DNA of 64,000 nucleotides from DATBSK01 sp964501785 (GTDB taxonomy: Bacteria > Actinomycetota > Acidimicrobiia > IMCC26256 > PALSA-555): assembly GCA_964501785.1 (NCBI GenBank), contig CAZCUD010000001.1:248001-312000 (forward strand), read 5' to 3'. Of this stretch, positions 23,628 to 32,109 are shown piece after piece. How positions within the stretch are numbered: the first letter of the stretch is position 1; every line of letters begins with the position of its first letter. A program made the position numbers and the translations under genes. The notes beneath the pieces were generated by a model that made no database searches, was not told the origin of the DNA, and saw nothing but the letters and a program-made list of their open reading frames with translations.

Positions 23628-25562
23628 ATGATCACGGCCATGCCTCGCAGCACCGCGGACGCGTTCCCCGACATCGGCGACTACGCGTTCCTCTCCGACT
23701 GCCACTCGCTCGCGCTCGTCACCTCCGACGCCTCGGTCGAGTGGGCCTGCTTCCACCGCTTCGACAGCCGGCCGGTGTTCGCGCGGATCCTCGACCGCGA
23801 CCTCGGCGGGTGGTTCCGGATCGCTCCCCGCGGCGAGTTCACGTCGACTCGCCGATACCTCCCGGGCACCAACGTGCTCGAGACGCGCTTCGAGACCGGT
23901 TCCGGGGTCGTGACCGTCACCGACCTCCTGCCGGTCGGCGCCCATCCCCTCCACCCCGCTGCGACAGAGCACCTCGTCGCCAAGCACCTCTTGCTGCGGG
24001 TGGTGCGAGGGCTCGAAGGCCGCGTCGACCTGGAGCTCGAGCTGCACCCCCGGTTCGAGTACGGGCTCACGACGCCGTTCGTCGAGGCGCTCGCCGACGA
24101 CCTGGTGCGGGCGAGCGGCAGCGCCGACGCGCTGCTCCTCCAGAGCGAGCTCGGACCGCTGCGCTGCATCGACGGCGGCGCGCTCGCCGACGCGACCGTC
24201 TCGGCCGGTGACGTGCGCGTCGTCGCGCTGACCGCCGACACCGCGCACCACCTGCGGGTGCAACGCCACGAGCGCGCCGACCTGCTCGCGGCGTTCGACG
24301 CGACCGTGCGGTTCTGGACGCAGTGGAGTGCCGGCACGATGTACGACGGCCCCTACGCCGAGCACGTCCAGCGCAGCGCGCTCGTGCTCAAAGGACTCCA
24401 GTACGCACGTACCGGCGCGGTGATCGCGGCGGCGACGACGTCGCTGCCCGAAGAGCTCGGCGGCGAGCGCAACTGGGACTACCGGTACACGTGGGTGCGC
24501 GACTCCGCGGCGCTCATCAGCGCACTCGCGACCGTCGGGCACACCGCCGAGGCGCGGGCGATGGGTGAGTGGCTCCTGCGCACGACCGCCGGGCGCGCCG
24601 ACGAGCTCCAGATCATGTACGGCCTGGGCGGCGAGCGGCTGCTCCACGAAGCGCAGCTCGACCACCTCACCGGTTACGAGGGTTCGAAGCCGGTGCGCAT
24701 CGGCAACGGGGCGTGGGACCAGCTCCAGATCGACACGGTCGGCGAGATCGTCGGCGCGGGGTGGTTCGTGCGGGAGATCCTCCACGACACGTCCTTCGAC
24801 GCGCGCCGCGCCGCGTTCATGGGTGAGGTCGTCGAGCGAGCGATCGTGCTCTTCGAGCAGCCCGACGAGGGGATCTGGGAGGTGCGGGGCGGCCGGCAGC
24901 ACTTCATCTTCTCGAAGGTCATGGCCTGGCTCGCCGTCGACCGCGGGATCGCGCTCGCCGAGCAGCACGACGCGATCGACCCGAAGGCGATCGAGCGGTG
25001 GCGCACCGCGCGCGACGCGATGCGCACACGCATCGAGGCGGAGGGGGTCGACCCGGCGACGGGCGCGTTCACCCAGGCCCTCGGCTCGACGGCACTCGAC
25101 GCGTCGGCGCTCCAGGTGAGCCTGCGGGGCTTCGTGCCCGACGACGATCCCCGGGCGCTGGCGACGATCGAGCAGATCGATCAGCACCTGACGCACAACG
25201 GTCACGTCTACCGGTACCGCGCCGAGGACGGTCTGAGCGGCGACGAAGGCACGTTCGTGTTCTGCACGCTCTGGCTCGTCAGCGCCCTGGCGCGCAGCGG
25301 TCAGGTCGACCGTGCGAAGGAGCGCTTCGAGACCGTGCTCGGCTGCGCGAACGACCTGGGGCTGCTCGCCGAGGAGATCGACGCCGAGACAGGGCGGATG
25401 ATCGGCAACTACCCGCAGGCGTTCAGCCACATCGGCGTGATCGGCGCGGCGATGTCGATCCACCTGGCCGAGTCGGGCCTCACGAGCGAGGAGGGCGTCG
25501 CCGCGCTGCTCGGGCTCGTCAACGACCGCGCGCAGGGCGCAGGAGACGCGCCCGGGAGCTAG
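23628..25562 (+). CDS. Glycoside hydrolase family 15 (glucoamylase/trehalase type)
   Basis: A 644-residue cytoplasmic protein: an N-terminal beta domain beginning DIGDYAFLSDCHSLALV and an (alpha/alpha)6 barrel with NWDYRYTWVRDSA and GLLAEEIDAETGRMIGNYPQAFSH, the GH15 catalytic blocks with the acid/base glutamates. Actinobacterial members with this build include trehalases and glucan glucosidases. It would release glucose inside the cell for the adjacent dehydrogenase. Start uncertain: GTG 23625, ATG 23628 or ATG 23640. The stop overlaps that of the convergent LCP gene. Confidence 0.87.
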   Translation: MITAMPRSTADAFPDIGDYAFLSDCHSLALVTSDASVEWACFHRFDSRPVFARILDRDLGGWFRIAPRGEFTSTRRYLPGTNVLETRFETGSGVVTVTDLLPVGAHPLHPAATEHLVAKHLLLRVVRGLEGRVDLELELHPRFEYGLTTPFVEALADDLVRASGSADALLLQSELGPLRCIDGGALADATVSAGDVRVVALTADTAHHLRVQRHERADLLAAFDATVRFWTQWSAGTMYDGPYAEHVQRSALVLKGLQYARTGAVIAAATTSLPEELGGERNWDYRYTWVRDSAALISALATVGHTAEARAMGEWLLRTTAGRADELQIMYGLGGERLLHEAQLDHLTGYEGSKPVRIGNGAWDQLQIDTVGEIVGAGWFVREILHDTSFDARRAAFMGEVVERAIVLFEQPDEGIWEVRGGRQHFIFSKVMAWLAVDRGIALAEQHDAIDPKAIERWRTARDAMRTRIEAEGVDPATGAFTQALGSTALDASALQVSLRGFVPDDDPRALATIEQIDQHLTHNGHVYRYRAEDGLSGDEGTFVFCTLWLVSALARSGQVDRAKERFETVLGCANDLGLLAEEIDAETGRMIGNYPQAFSHIGVIGAAMSIHLAESGLTSEEGVAALLGLVNDRAQGAGDAPGS

Positions 25563-26929
25563 CAGCCGCCCGGCACCGGCGCGAGCGACACCGCGGTCGG
25601 TCCGGGGGTCGCGATGCCCGCGTAGGCGCGACCGATGTAGAGCGTCACGTCGGCGCCGTCGACCGACTCGTCGACGATCTGCTGCACCGGACCGACGACG
25701 TAGCTCGCGACGAGCGCGGCGGCGTCCTCGTTGCCGGGCGGGTAGTGCACCTCGCTCGCCTGGAGCGGCTGCTCGGAGTTGCCGGTGCCGCCGCCGTCGA
25801 ACCCGAGCGCCTGCAACCCTTCGACCGCTCCCGCGGCGGCACCGTCGACGCCCGACGCGTTGAGCACCTTCACCGTCACGTCCTCGGGCGCGAGGTCGGA
25901 CGGGTCGGGCACGACGGTCTCGAAGTCGCGCAGCCTGGCGAGCAGCGCCTCGGCGTCCGCGGTCGCCTCGAGCACCGACGCCCCGTCACGGGTCGCGGGC
26001 TCGGAGGGCACGGTCTGGCTCTCCGGTCCGCCGATGCCGTTGGTCGAGCCGGCGAGGCCCGACGCGAGGTTGAACACGTCGGAGCGCCCGAAGTCCTGGT
26101 CGACGGTGAGGTTCTCGACGGCTCGGTCGGCGATCTCGTTGCCCTTGAACGGATCGGTGAGCGCGGTGTCCATCGCCCGCGTGCCGACCTCGCGCAGGAA
26201 GTCCTGCTGGCGGCCGATGCGCCCGAGGTCGGGGATCTGGTCGGCGTCCTCCCACTCCTGGGTCTCGGGGTTCAGCAGCTCGAGGTGGCGGGAGCGGACG
26301 AACGCCAGCGCGGTCGCTCCGTCGACCGGGACGCACCCGGGGAACGGGATCTCGAGGCCCGAGAGCGAGTCGCGCGCCGCGGTCGGGAAGTACACCGGCA
26401 CCGATCCGATCGCGTCGACGATCGAGCGGAACGAGTCGAAGTTGACCTCGACGTAGTGATGGACGGGGACGTCGAAGTTCTGGGCCAGGGTGTCGATCAC
26501 CGCTTGGGGGCCGTCGTTGAACGCGGCGTTGATGCGCGAGCCGCCCCGGCCCGGGATGTCGACCCACAGGTCACGGGGGAACGACACGAGGAGGGCCCGG
26601 CCCGAGTCGGGGTCGGTGTGCAGCACCATGATCGTGTCGGAGCGCTGCCCGCCGGCGTCCGACTCGTCGCCGAACGCGGTCTCGCCCGTCTCGTTCACGA
26701 AGCTGCGCGAGTCGGAACCGAGGAGGAGGTAGTTGGCGCCGCCGCCGTCGGGCGCCTCGGCGAGGGTGAGCTGGACGCGCTCGGCATCGCCCAGCTTCGC
26801 CTCGATGACGACGTTCGCGAGCACGAACCCGCCGATGACGATGGTGAGGACGAGGGCGAGCGCGATCGCGAAGCGCCCGGGGAGCTTGGACGCGCCGGAC
26901 GGCCGCGTCGAGGGGGAGCGCGACGGCAC
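25559..26929 (-). CDS. LytR-CpsA-Psr (LCP) family protein with LytR C-terminal domain
   Basis: A 456-residue envelope protein. One membrane segment (about 20-42) is followed by the LCP domain: LLLGSDSR, QRSDTIMVLHTD, LVSFPRDLWVDIPG, RINAAF and HLELL, with the Arg/Asp residues that bind polyprenyl phosphate. The C-terminal LytR_C domain starts near 350 (DVTVKVLNASGV). LCP enzymes attach arabinogalactan or other polymers to peptidoglycan. A TACCGT box 7 nt before the GTG supports a leaderless start. Confidence 0.92.
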   Translation of the reverse strand: MPSRSPSTRPSGASKLPGRFAIALALVLTIVIGGFVLANVVIEAKLGDAERVQLTLAEAPDGGGANYLLLGSDSRSFVNETGETAFGDESDAGGQRSDTIMVLHTDPDSGRALLVSFPRDLWVDIPGRGGSRINAAFNDGPQAVIDTLAQNFDVPVHHYVEVNFDSFRSIVDAIGSVPVYFPTAARDSLSGLEIPFPGCVPVDGATALAFVRSRHLELLNPETQEWEDADQIPDLGRIGRQQDFLREVGTRAMDTALTDPFKGNEIADRAVENLTVDQDFGRSDVFNLASGLAGSTNGIGGPESQTVPSEPATRDGASVLEATADAEALLARLRDFETVVPDPSDLAPEDVTVKVLNASGVDGAAAGAVEGLQALGFDGGGTGNSEQPLQASEVHYPPGNEDAAALVASYVVGPVQQIVDESVDGADVTLYIGRAYAGIATPGPTAVSLAPVPGGC

Positions 26930-26936
26930 CTGCTCG

Positions 26937-26942
26937 ACGGTA
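26937..26942 (-). promoter_or_regulatory. Leaderless -10 box of the LCP gene
   Basis: Minus-strand TACCGT ends 7 nt before the GTG at 26929. Confidence 0.5.
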
Positions 26943-26981
26943 CCGGCCGTGCGCCCCCGTTTCGCGTCAGGCCGCGCCTCC

Positions 26982-27036
26982 TATGCGTCGCCGAACCCTC
27001 TCTACGAGGATCCGTCTACGAAGGCTCGCTACGCAT
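26982..27036. repeat. Imperfect palindrome between LCP and lipase genes
   Basis: ATGCGTCGCCGAA on the left pairs loosely with CTCGCTACGCAT on the right around TACGAGGATCCGTCTACG. It resembles the outer arms (ATGCGT/ACGCAT) of palindrome family B but is poorly matched. Confidence 0.35.
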
Positions 27037-27051
27037 CCACGGCAGCAGCGG

Positions 27052-28281
27052 TCAGCAGTCGGAGACCTCGACGTCGGGCTGGCCGGTGGGCGTCGTCGGC
27101 GTGTCGGCCGGTTCGCCGGCGAAGCGCTGCTCGATCCAGGTGGTCATGTCGGTGAGCGAGGGCACGATCACGCCTGCGTGCGACGCGCCGGGGTACACCC
27201 AGCGCGACAGCTGCTGCCCGATCCCGCACAGGTGCTCGGAGAGGATCGCGCTCGACGCCGTCGGGATCTGTTCGTCCGCGCCGCCGTGGATGATCAGCAG
27301 CGGCACGTCGCTCGGCGACGAGAAGCTCTGCGGGTCCTCGGCGGCGAGGATGTCCTGCCATCCCGGGACGGTGAACGGATCGGCCTTGGTCACCGTGTTG
27401 AAGTCGACGTCGATGAACTGGTCCTGCAGGCCGCTGGAGCACGTCTCCTCGAGCTCGGGCACCAGGTCGACGCCCTCCGGGGTGAGCACCGCGTCGAGGG
27501 GTGCCTCCTCGTCGCCGTAGGCCTGGTTGAGCCCGCCCGCGGCCATGAGGAGGTAGTGACGGAAGTCGCTCGTCAGCAGGTAGTCGTAGAGCAGGTTGAA
27601 CTGCGACGGTGGCGCGCCCGCGACCACCCCGTGCAGGTCGAGCTCGGGTGCGTACTCGGGACCGAGCTGGTCGGCGTGCATCGCGGTGTGACCACCCTGG
27701 GAGTGGCCCCACACGACGTAGTCGGTGCCGACGTCACCGTCGGAGAGCTCGCGCGCCGCGCGCACGCTGTCGACGGTGTTGCGCGCCGCGGTCTTGCCAG
27801 CGATGTAGGGGTGCAGGCCGGGCGTGCCCTGCCCCTGGTAGTCGGTGGCGGCGACGGCCCACCCCTTGGCGAGGAGCTCGTCGATCGCGGGGGTCTCCTC
27901 GGTCGGGTCGAGCGACGGCGCGCACTCGTCGGCCATGCCGGTGGTGCCGTGCGCCCAGGCGACGACGGGCCAGCCGCCGTCGGGCGGCGTGCCGTTCGGC
28001 ACGACGATCACGCCGGTGACCGGGACGGGCTTGCCCGTCTCGCTCTCGGACACGTACATGACGCGGTACATCGTCCCGTCGATGTCGGGCGCCTTGACCT
28101 TCTGCGACTTGATCAGCGCGCCGTTCTCGGATGGGATCTTCTTCGGTACCGCGTAGAAGTCGGGAAGGCCCTCCGGCGCGGGCTGGGCGCGCCCCGACGC
28201 GCTCGCGCCGGCAGCGGTGGCGACGAGCAGCAGTGCGGCGAACGCCGCGGCGAGGGCCGCGGCCGTACGACGAGCGATCAT
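27052..28281 (-). CDS. Secreted lipase of the secretory lipase (LIP) family
   Basis: A 409-residue exported alpha/beta hydrolase. Signal peptide 1-28 (ending GASAS). AWAHGTTGMADEC is the oxyanion region with Cys; VVWGHSQGGHTA carries the nucleophile Ser; the Asp is in HGGADEQIP and the His in YPGASHAGV. This order fits the secretory lipase family of actinobacteria, which hydrolyse glycerides or esters outside the cell. ATG 28281 has GGGGGGAGAAC upstream. It diverges from a dienelactone hydrolase gene. Confidence 0.88.
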   Translation of the reverse strand: MIARRTAAALAAAFAALLLVATAAGASASGRAQPAPEGLPDFYAVPKKIPSENGALIKSQKVKAPDIDGTMYRVMYVSESETGKPVPVTGVIVVPNGTPPDGGWPVVAWAHGTTGMADECAPSLDPTEETPAIDELLAKGWAVAATDYQGQGTPGLHPYIAGKTAARNTVDSVRAARELSDGDVGTDYVVWGHSQGGHTAMHADQLGPEYAPELDLHGVVAGAPPSQFNLLYDYLLTSDFRHYLLMAAGGLNQAYGDEEAPLDAVLTPEGVDLVPELEETCSSGLQDQFIDVDFNTVTKADPFTVPGWQDILAAEDPQSFSSPSDVPLLIIHGGADEQIPTASSAILSEHLCGIGQQLSRWVYPGASHAGVIVPSLTDMTTWIEQRFAGEPADTPTTPTGQPDVEVSDC

Positions 28282-28337
28282 GCGTTCTCCCCCCGAGATC
28301 GACCGATCGGCCTCACACTAGGACGAGCCGGCACTCG

Positions 28338-28343
28338 TAGGCT
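28338..28343 (+). promoter_or_regulatory. Leaderless -10 box of the dienelactone hydrolase gene
   Basis: TAGGCT ends 7 nt before the GTG at 28351. Confidence 0.5.
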
Positions 28344-28350
28344 GCGCGTC

Positions 28351-28992
28351 GTGGCCGATCCGAGCAGCCCGGTGCCGTTCTTCCTCGCCCGACCGGCGGC
28401 CGCGCCGCCGTGGCCGGGCGTCGTCGTGCTGATGGAGGGCAACGGCATGAGCCCCCAGCTGCTGCGGGTGTGCCAGCGGCTGGCCGAGGCGGGGTACGGC
28501 GCGATCGCGCCCGACCTGTTCCACCGCACGGGTGGCAGCGATCCCGACAAGCTGCCCGACCAGTTCATGGCGCTGCGCTCCGACGAGGCGATCGACGACG
28601 TGCGCGAGTGCGTGGCCGAGCTGCGGCGCCGCGGCGCGTCGGCGATCGGCGTGACCGGGTTCTGCATGGGTGGGCGGCTCACCTACGAGATGGCGCTCGT
28701 CGACGCCCTGGACGTGCAGGCCGCAGCACCGTTCTACGGCGCGGGCATCGGCGCGCTGCTCGGCGAGCCGCGCTGCCCGGTGCTGGCGTTCTTCGGCGGC
28801 ACCGACGAGTGGATCCCCCGCGACGAGATCGCCGCGGTGCAGGCCCATCATCCCGATCAGGTCGTCGTGTACGAGGATGCGGGCCACGGCTTCATGCGCG
28901 ACGGCTCCGACGCCTACGACGAGCCCGCTGCCACCGACGCGTGGGCGCGCCTGCTCGCCTTCTTCGCGGAGCACCTCGGCACACCCCCCTGA
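28351..28992 (+). CDS. Dienelactone hydrolase family protein
   Basis: A 213-residue cytoplasmic alpha/beta hydrolase. The nucleophile is Cys105 in GFCMGGRLTYEMA, with Asp152 in GGTDEWIP and His179 in DAGHGFM, the Cys-Asp-His triad of dienelactone hydrolases. These open lactone rings of aromatic degradation; many homologues have other esters as substrates. Length is slightly short. The GTG start is supported by a TAGGCT box. A family B-type hairpin directly follows the stop. Confidence 0.87.
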   Translation: MADPSSPVPFFLARPAAAPPWPGVVVLMEGNGMSPQLLRVCQRLAEAGYGAIAPDLFHRTGGSDPDKLPDQFMALRSDEAIDDVRECVAELRRRGASAIGVTGFCMGGRLTYEMALVDALDVQAAAPFYGAGIGALLGEPRCPVLAFFGGTDEWIPRDEIAAVQAHHPDQVVVYEDAGHGFMRDGSDAYDEPAATDAWARLLAFFAEHLGTPP

Positions 28993-29033
28993 TGCGTCGC
29001 TCGACCCGCCGCAGGCGGGTCGAGGCACGCAAC
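28993..29033. terminator. Hairpin after dienelactone hydrolase (family B-like)
   Basis: TGCGTCGCTCGACCCGCC pairs with GGCGGGTCGAGGCACGCA around a GCA loop, with two mismatched bases. It starts at the stop codon and sits between two convergent genes, so it could end both transcripts. Confidence 0.75.
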
Positions 29034-29057
29034 GAGAGGCGCGCGGGCGCCTGAGGC

Positions 29058-29645
29058 TCAGGCCGGGCGGCCGAGGGCCGCGGCGAGGTGATCGGCGCGG
29101 GTGGCGGGTGTCGCTGCCGGCGTGGTCGGCGGGCGGTAGAGCGCGTCGTCGGTGACGCCCCGGAACGACTCGGGGAGGCGGGGCGCCGCGTTCGCGAGGA
29201 GAGCGTCCGCGAGGCCCGGATCGAGGTCGGTCGAGCGACCGAGCGCGCGGGCGAGGTCCCAGCCGTGCACGAACGTGTCGAGCGCGCAGAGTCGGGCCAC
29301 GGTCGCGGCCGGCACCGGCCGGCCGACGAACGCCACCGACTGCTCGAGAGCACCGGGTGCGGCGAACGCGCGCAGGGCCTCATCGATGCCCGCGGCGTAC
29401 GCGGCGCGGAAGTCGCCGGCGGTGTAGTCGTCGTCCTCGCCTTCGAGCGGCGGCGTCACGCCGTCGCGCATCGCCTCGGCGTACCAGTACGCACCGCCGA
29501 TCACGTGGTCGACGAGCGTGCGCACGTCCCACGCCGTGCACGGCGTCGGACGGTCGAGGTCGCGCGGGCCGACGGCCTCGACCTGTTCACGGGTAGCGGC
29601 GAACGCGCGGGTCACGAGCTCCAGCGGTGCGCCGTCCGTCGCCAT
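29058..29645 (-). CDS. DinB-like TIGR03086-type metal-binding protein
   Basis: A 195-residue four-helix DinB-like protein. DLDRPTPCTAWDVRTLVDHVIGG carries the first metal His and the Cys-Trp-Asp signature; LDTFVHGWDLARALG carries the second. Actinobacterial members are thought to be mycothiol- or metal-dependent transferases of unknown substrate. The ATG at 29645 begins just before the first helix. It is followed on the same strand by no other gene; a hairpin ends it. Confidence 0.8.
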   Translation of the reverse strand: MATDGAPLELVTRAFAATREQVEAVGPRDLDRPTPCTAWDVRTLVDHVIGGAYWYAEAMRDGVTPPLEGEDDDYTAGDFRAAYAAGIDEALRAFAAPGALEQSVAFVGRPVPAATVARLCALDTFVHGWDLARALGRSTDLDPGLADALLANAAPRLPESFRGVTDDALYRPPTTPAATPATRADHLAAALGRPA

Positions 29646-29662
29646 CGTCGTCGAGAGTGGCG

Positions 29663-30025
29663 CTATCCGGCTCGACCGCGACCCGCGGCGGTGCCTCGCC
29701 GCCACGGCCAGGTGCCGTCGATCTCGACCTCGAGCGAGAAGCTCAGCACGATCCGGATCAGCACGATGGCCGCCAGGACCCCGACGCTCTCGAGCGTCGG
29801 CTCGACGATGATCGTCCGCACGATGTCGCCGATGATCAGCACCTCGAGGCCGAGGAGGATCGACCGGCCGAGGTTGCGCCGTAACCGCTCGTAGCGCTCG
29901 GCCTCGTGGCGGAGCGCCTGGCGCAGGTAGACGCCGAACGACCCGATCGCGCCGACGATCATGATCGCGGCGCCGACCGCCTCGACCACGTCGACGACGT
30001 CGCTGATCACCTCGTCGTAGCTCAT
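29663..30025 (-). CDS. DUF1622 membrane protein
   Basis: A 120-residue membrane protein with three hydrophobic stretches (about 12-33, 55-75 and 80-98). VEAVGAAIMIVGAIGSFGVYLRQ and GRSILLGLEVLIIGDIVRTI are the conserved blocks of DUF1622. It overlaps the upstream DUF4239-like gene by 4 nt (ATGA), so both are made together. Function unknown; a small envelope or channel-like component is possible. Confidence 0.85.
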   Translation of the reverse strand: MSYDEVISDVVDVVEAVGAAIMIVGAIGSFGVYLRQALRHEAERYERLRRNLGRSILLGLEVLIIGDIVRTIIVEPTLESVGVLAAIVLIRIVLSFSLEVEIDGTWPWRRGTAAGRGRAG

Positions 30026-30858
30026 GACGCCTCCATCGGCTCGCCGTAGCGGCCGGCCTCGAGGTGACGCAGCATGCGCGCCAACGGCTTCGGCGCGACC
30101 TTGAGCGGACCGTTGAACGGCGAGCCGATCGTCACGAGCAGCGCGAGGTCGAGGGCGATGAGGACGATGAGCCCGCCGATCAGCAGCACGTACGCCGGTT
30201 CGAAGCGCAGCGACACCGCGACGGCGTTGATCGAGAGCATCACGCCGCTGAGGAACGCGAGCAGGAACAGCGGGGTCGACAGGTCGTGGCCGGCGGCGTT
30301 GAGACGATCGGCGCGTGCGATCGCGAGCGCATCGGCCGCCTTGATCAGGTCGCTCGAGACGGGGTGCGCCACATCGGTGTCGTTGGCGAGCGACCGAACG
30401 TGCTTCTGGAGCGCGCTCATGCGGTCGTGCGTGACCTCACCGCCCTCGCTCCCGTGGGCGAGCGTGGGCCACTCGTCGTCGATCACCGAACGCAGGTAGG
30501 CCGCGAGCTCCGTGCGGATCTCGGGTCCGTCGCACTCGGGTGCCTCGCTCGCCCACGCCATGCGCAGCGCCGCGTCGGCCTCCTTCCCGATCGTCTGCTC
30601 TGCGTCGCGGTGGTGGCCCCACTCCATGTTGATGCCGAACGCGGTGAGGAACGCGAAGAGCGCGCCGAACGCCGTCATCAGCGAGGTGGCGAGGCTGCCG
30701 AGGCTGGTCTGGTCGGGGCCGGACAGCGACTGATCGAGCAGGAAGTAGATCGCGGCGGTCCACACCACGAACCACGCCAGGAAGATCCCGAAGAGCTGGA
30801 TCCCGCGCAGGCGCGCGAGCGTCCGGAGCAGGGAGGTGAACCAGGTGTTCCGAGCCAT
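30022..30858 (-). CDS. DUF4239/bestrophin-like membrane protein
   Basis: A 278-residue membrane protein. Two N-terminal membrane helices (about 18-45 and 58-78), a central soluble helical part (about 85-200, with DAEQTIGKEADAALRMAW) and two C-terminal helices (about 205-265). This is the layout of DUF4239, related to bestrophin-like channels. The partner DUF1622 protein is coupled downstream. TAGGGT lies 9 nt before the ATG. Function unknown. Confidence 0.78.
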   Translation of the reverse strand: MARNTWFTSLLRTLARLRGIQLFGIFLAWFVVWTAAIYFLLDQSLSGPDQTSLGSLATSLMTAFGALFAFLTAFGINMEWGHHRDAEQTIGKEADAALRMAWASEAPECDGPEIRTELAAYLRSVIDDEWPTLAHGSEGGEVTHDRMSALQKHVRSLANDTDVAHPVSSDLIKAADALAIARADRLNAAGHDLSTPLFLLAFLSGVMLSINAVAVSLRFEPAYVLLIGGLIVLIALDLALLVTIGSPFNGPLKVAPKPLARMLRHLEAGRYGEPMEAS

Positions 30859-30938
30859 CGGCGCGGAACCCTAACCACGCGGGACCCGCACCAGGAGGTG
30901 ACCGGCTCCGGGACGAGGGCGGGCGCTTGCGCGCGAAC

Positions 30939-30978
30939 GGTCGACCGTGCCGTCGGGGGGTTTCGGGCACGGTCGACC
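30939..30978. repeat. Hairpin in the longest gene-free stretch (30859-31155)
   Basis: GGTCGACCGTGCC (30939-30951) pairs perfectly with GGCACGGTCGACC (30966-30978) around a 14-nt loop. The 297-nt gap lies between a minus-strand gene start and a plus-strand gene start, so a terminator is not needed here; the hairpin may be regulatory. I see no gene or other element in the gap. Confidence 0.6.
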
Positions 30979-31155
30979 GCTCGCCATGCGCTCTGTCAGT
31001 CAGGCGGTGACCGGCACGTCCATCCGTGGTGGCTCCTGACCATGCGAGCATTCAAGCCCCGCGATGCGTCGGCCTGGTTGCCCTCGGGCGACAGGGCAGT
31101 CACGGCAGGCTGACGCCGACCTGACGGGGCCGACGCGAAGGAGATGAAGAGACAG

Positions 31156-32109
31156 ATGGCGGAGCTCGGGATCTACGTGCCCCAGGTCGCGTTCTCGTAC
31201 GACGACGTGCTCGCCCGGGCGCGCCTGTGCGAGGAGCTCGGCCTCTCGTTGTGGCTCTTCGACCACCTCTACGCGCCCGAGCTGCCGGAGACGCCGTCGT
31301 TCGAAGGGTGGACGCTCGCGACCGCGCTGCTGGCCGAGACGACCGACCTGCGCGTGGGGCACCTCGTGTTGTGCGCGACGTTCCGGCACCCGGCACTGCT
31401 CGCCAAGATGGCGACGACGCTCGACGTCATCTCCGGCGGCCGGCTCGAGCTGGGCATCGGGAGCGGCTCCTACGAGCCCGAGCACGAGCGCGCCGGCATC
31501 CCGTGGGAGACGTTCGCGGATCGGTCGGCGCTGCTCGGGGAGACGCTCGAGGTCGTCACCCGCATGTTCGAGCAACCGCTCACGTCGCACGAGGGCGCGC
31601 GCTTCACGCTGCGGGACATGCCCAACGTGCCCGCGCCCGTGCAGCAGCCGCGGCCGCCGATCCACGTCGGCGGAGTGGGCGAGCGGCGCACGCTCCCGCT
31701 CGTCGCGAGGTACGCCGACGTGTGGAACGTGCCGACGTACGCGCTGCGGGACGTGGACGCGAAGCGGGCGGTGCTCGATGCCGAGTGCGAGCGGATCGGG
31801 CGCGATCCGGCCGAGATCGAGACGTCGCTCGAGGCCGTCCTCGTGCTCGGATCGGACGATGCGGCCGTGGCCGCGCAGCTCGAGAAGGCCGAGCGCCGCT
31901 ACCCGGGTGAGGGCTTCGGGCTGCACGCGGGCGGGTTCATCGGCACCCCGGCGCAGCTCGTCGACCACATCGGCGCCCACGTCGACCGGGGCGTCTCGCG
32001 CTTCGTGTTCTTCACCTCCGACCGCGCCGCCGAGCCCACCCTCCGCCTGCTCGCCGAAGAGGTCGCGCCGCACCTCCCGGGAGGCAGGGTCAGCGCTTCT
32101 CGTACGTGA
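31156..32109 (+). CDS. LLM-class (F420-dependent type) oxidoreductase
   Basis: A 317-residue luciferase-like TIM-barrel oxidoreductase: LGLSLWLFDHL, TTDLRVGHLVLCATFRHPALLAKMATTLDVISGGRLELGIGSG is the core family signature, and QQPRPPIHVGGVGERRTL follows. Actinobacterial members mostly use F420. They reduce or oxidise alcohols, nitro groups or mycolate precursors. ATG 31156 is chosen because AAGGAG is too close to the ATG at 31144. The 3' end overlaps the convergent acyl-CoA ligase by 20 nt. Substrate unknown. Confidence 0.87.
   Translation: MAELGIYVPQVAFSYDDVLARARLCEELGLSLWLFDHLYAPELPETPSFEGWTLATALLAETTDLRVGHLVLCATFRHPALLAKMATTLDVISGGRLELGIGSGSYEPEHERAGIPWETFADRSALLGETLEVVTRMFEQPLTSHEGARFTLRDMPNVPAPVQQPRPPIHVGGVGERRTLPLVARYADVWNVPTYALRDVDAKRAVLDAECERIGRDPAEIETSLEAVLVLGSDDAAVAAQLEKAERRYPGEGFGLHAGGFIGTPAQLVDHIGAHVDRGVSRFVFFTSDRAAEPTLRLLAEEVAPHLPGGRVSASRT

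Noticed and set aside
30859..31155. Small gene in the largest gap
   Set aside because: Short open frames here lack ribosome sites and coding-like composition; only a hairpin stands out.
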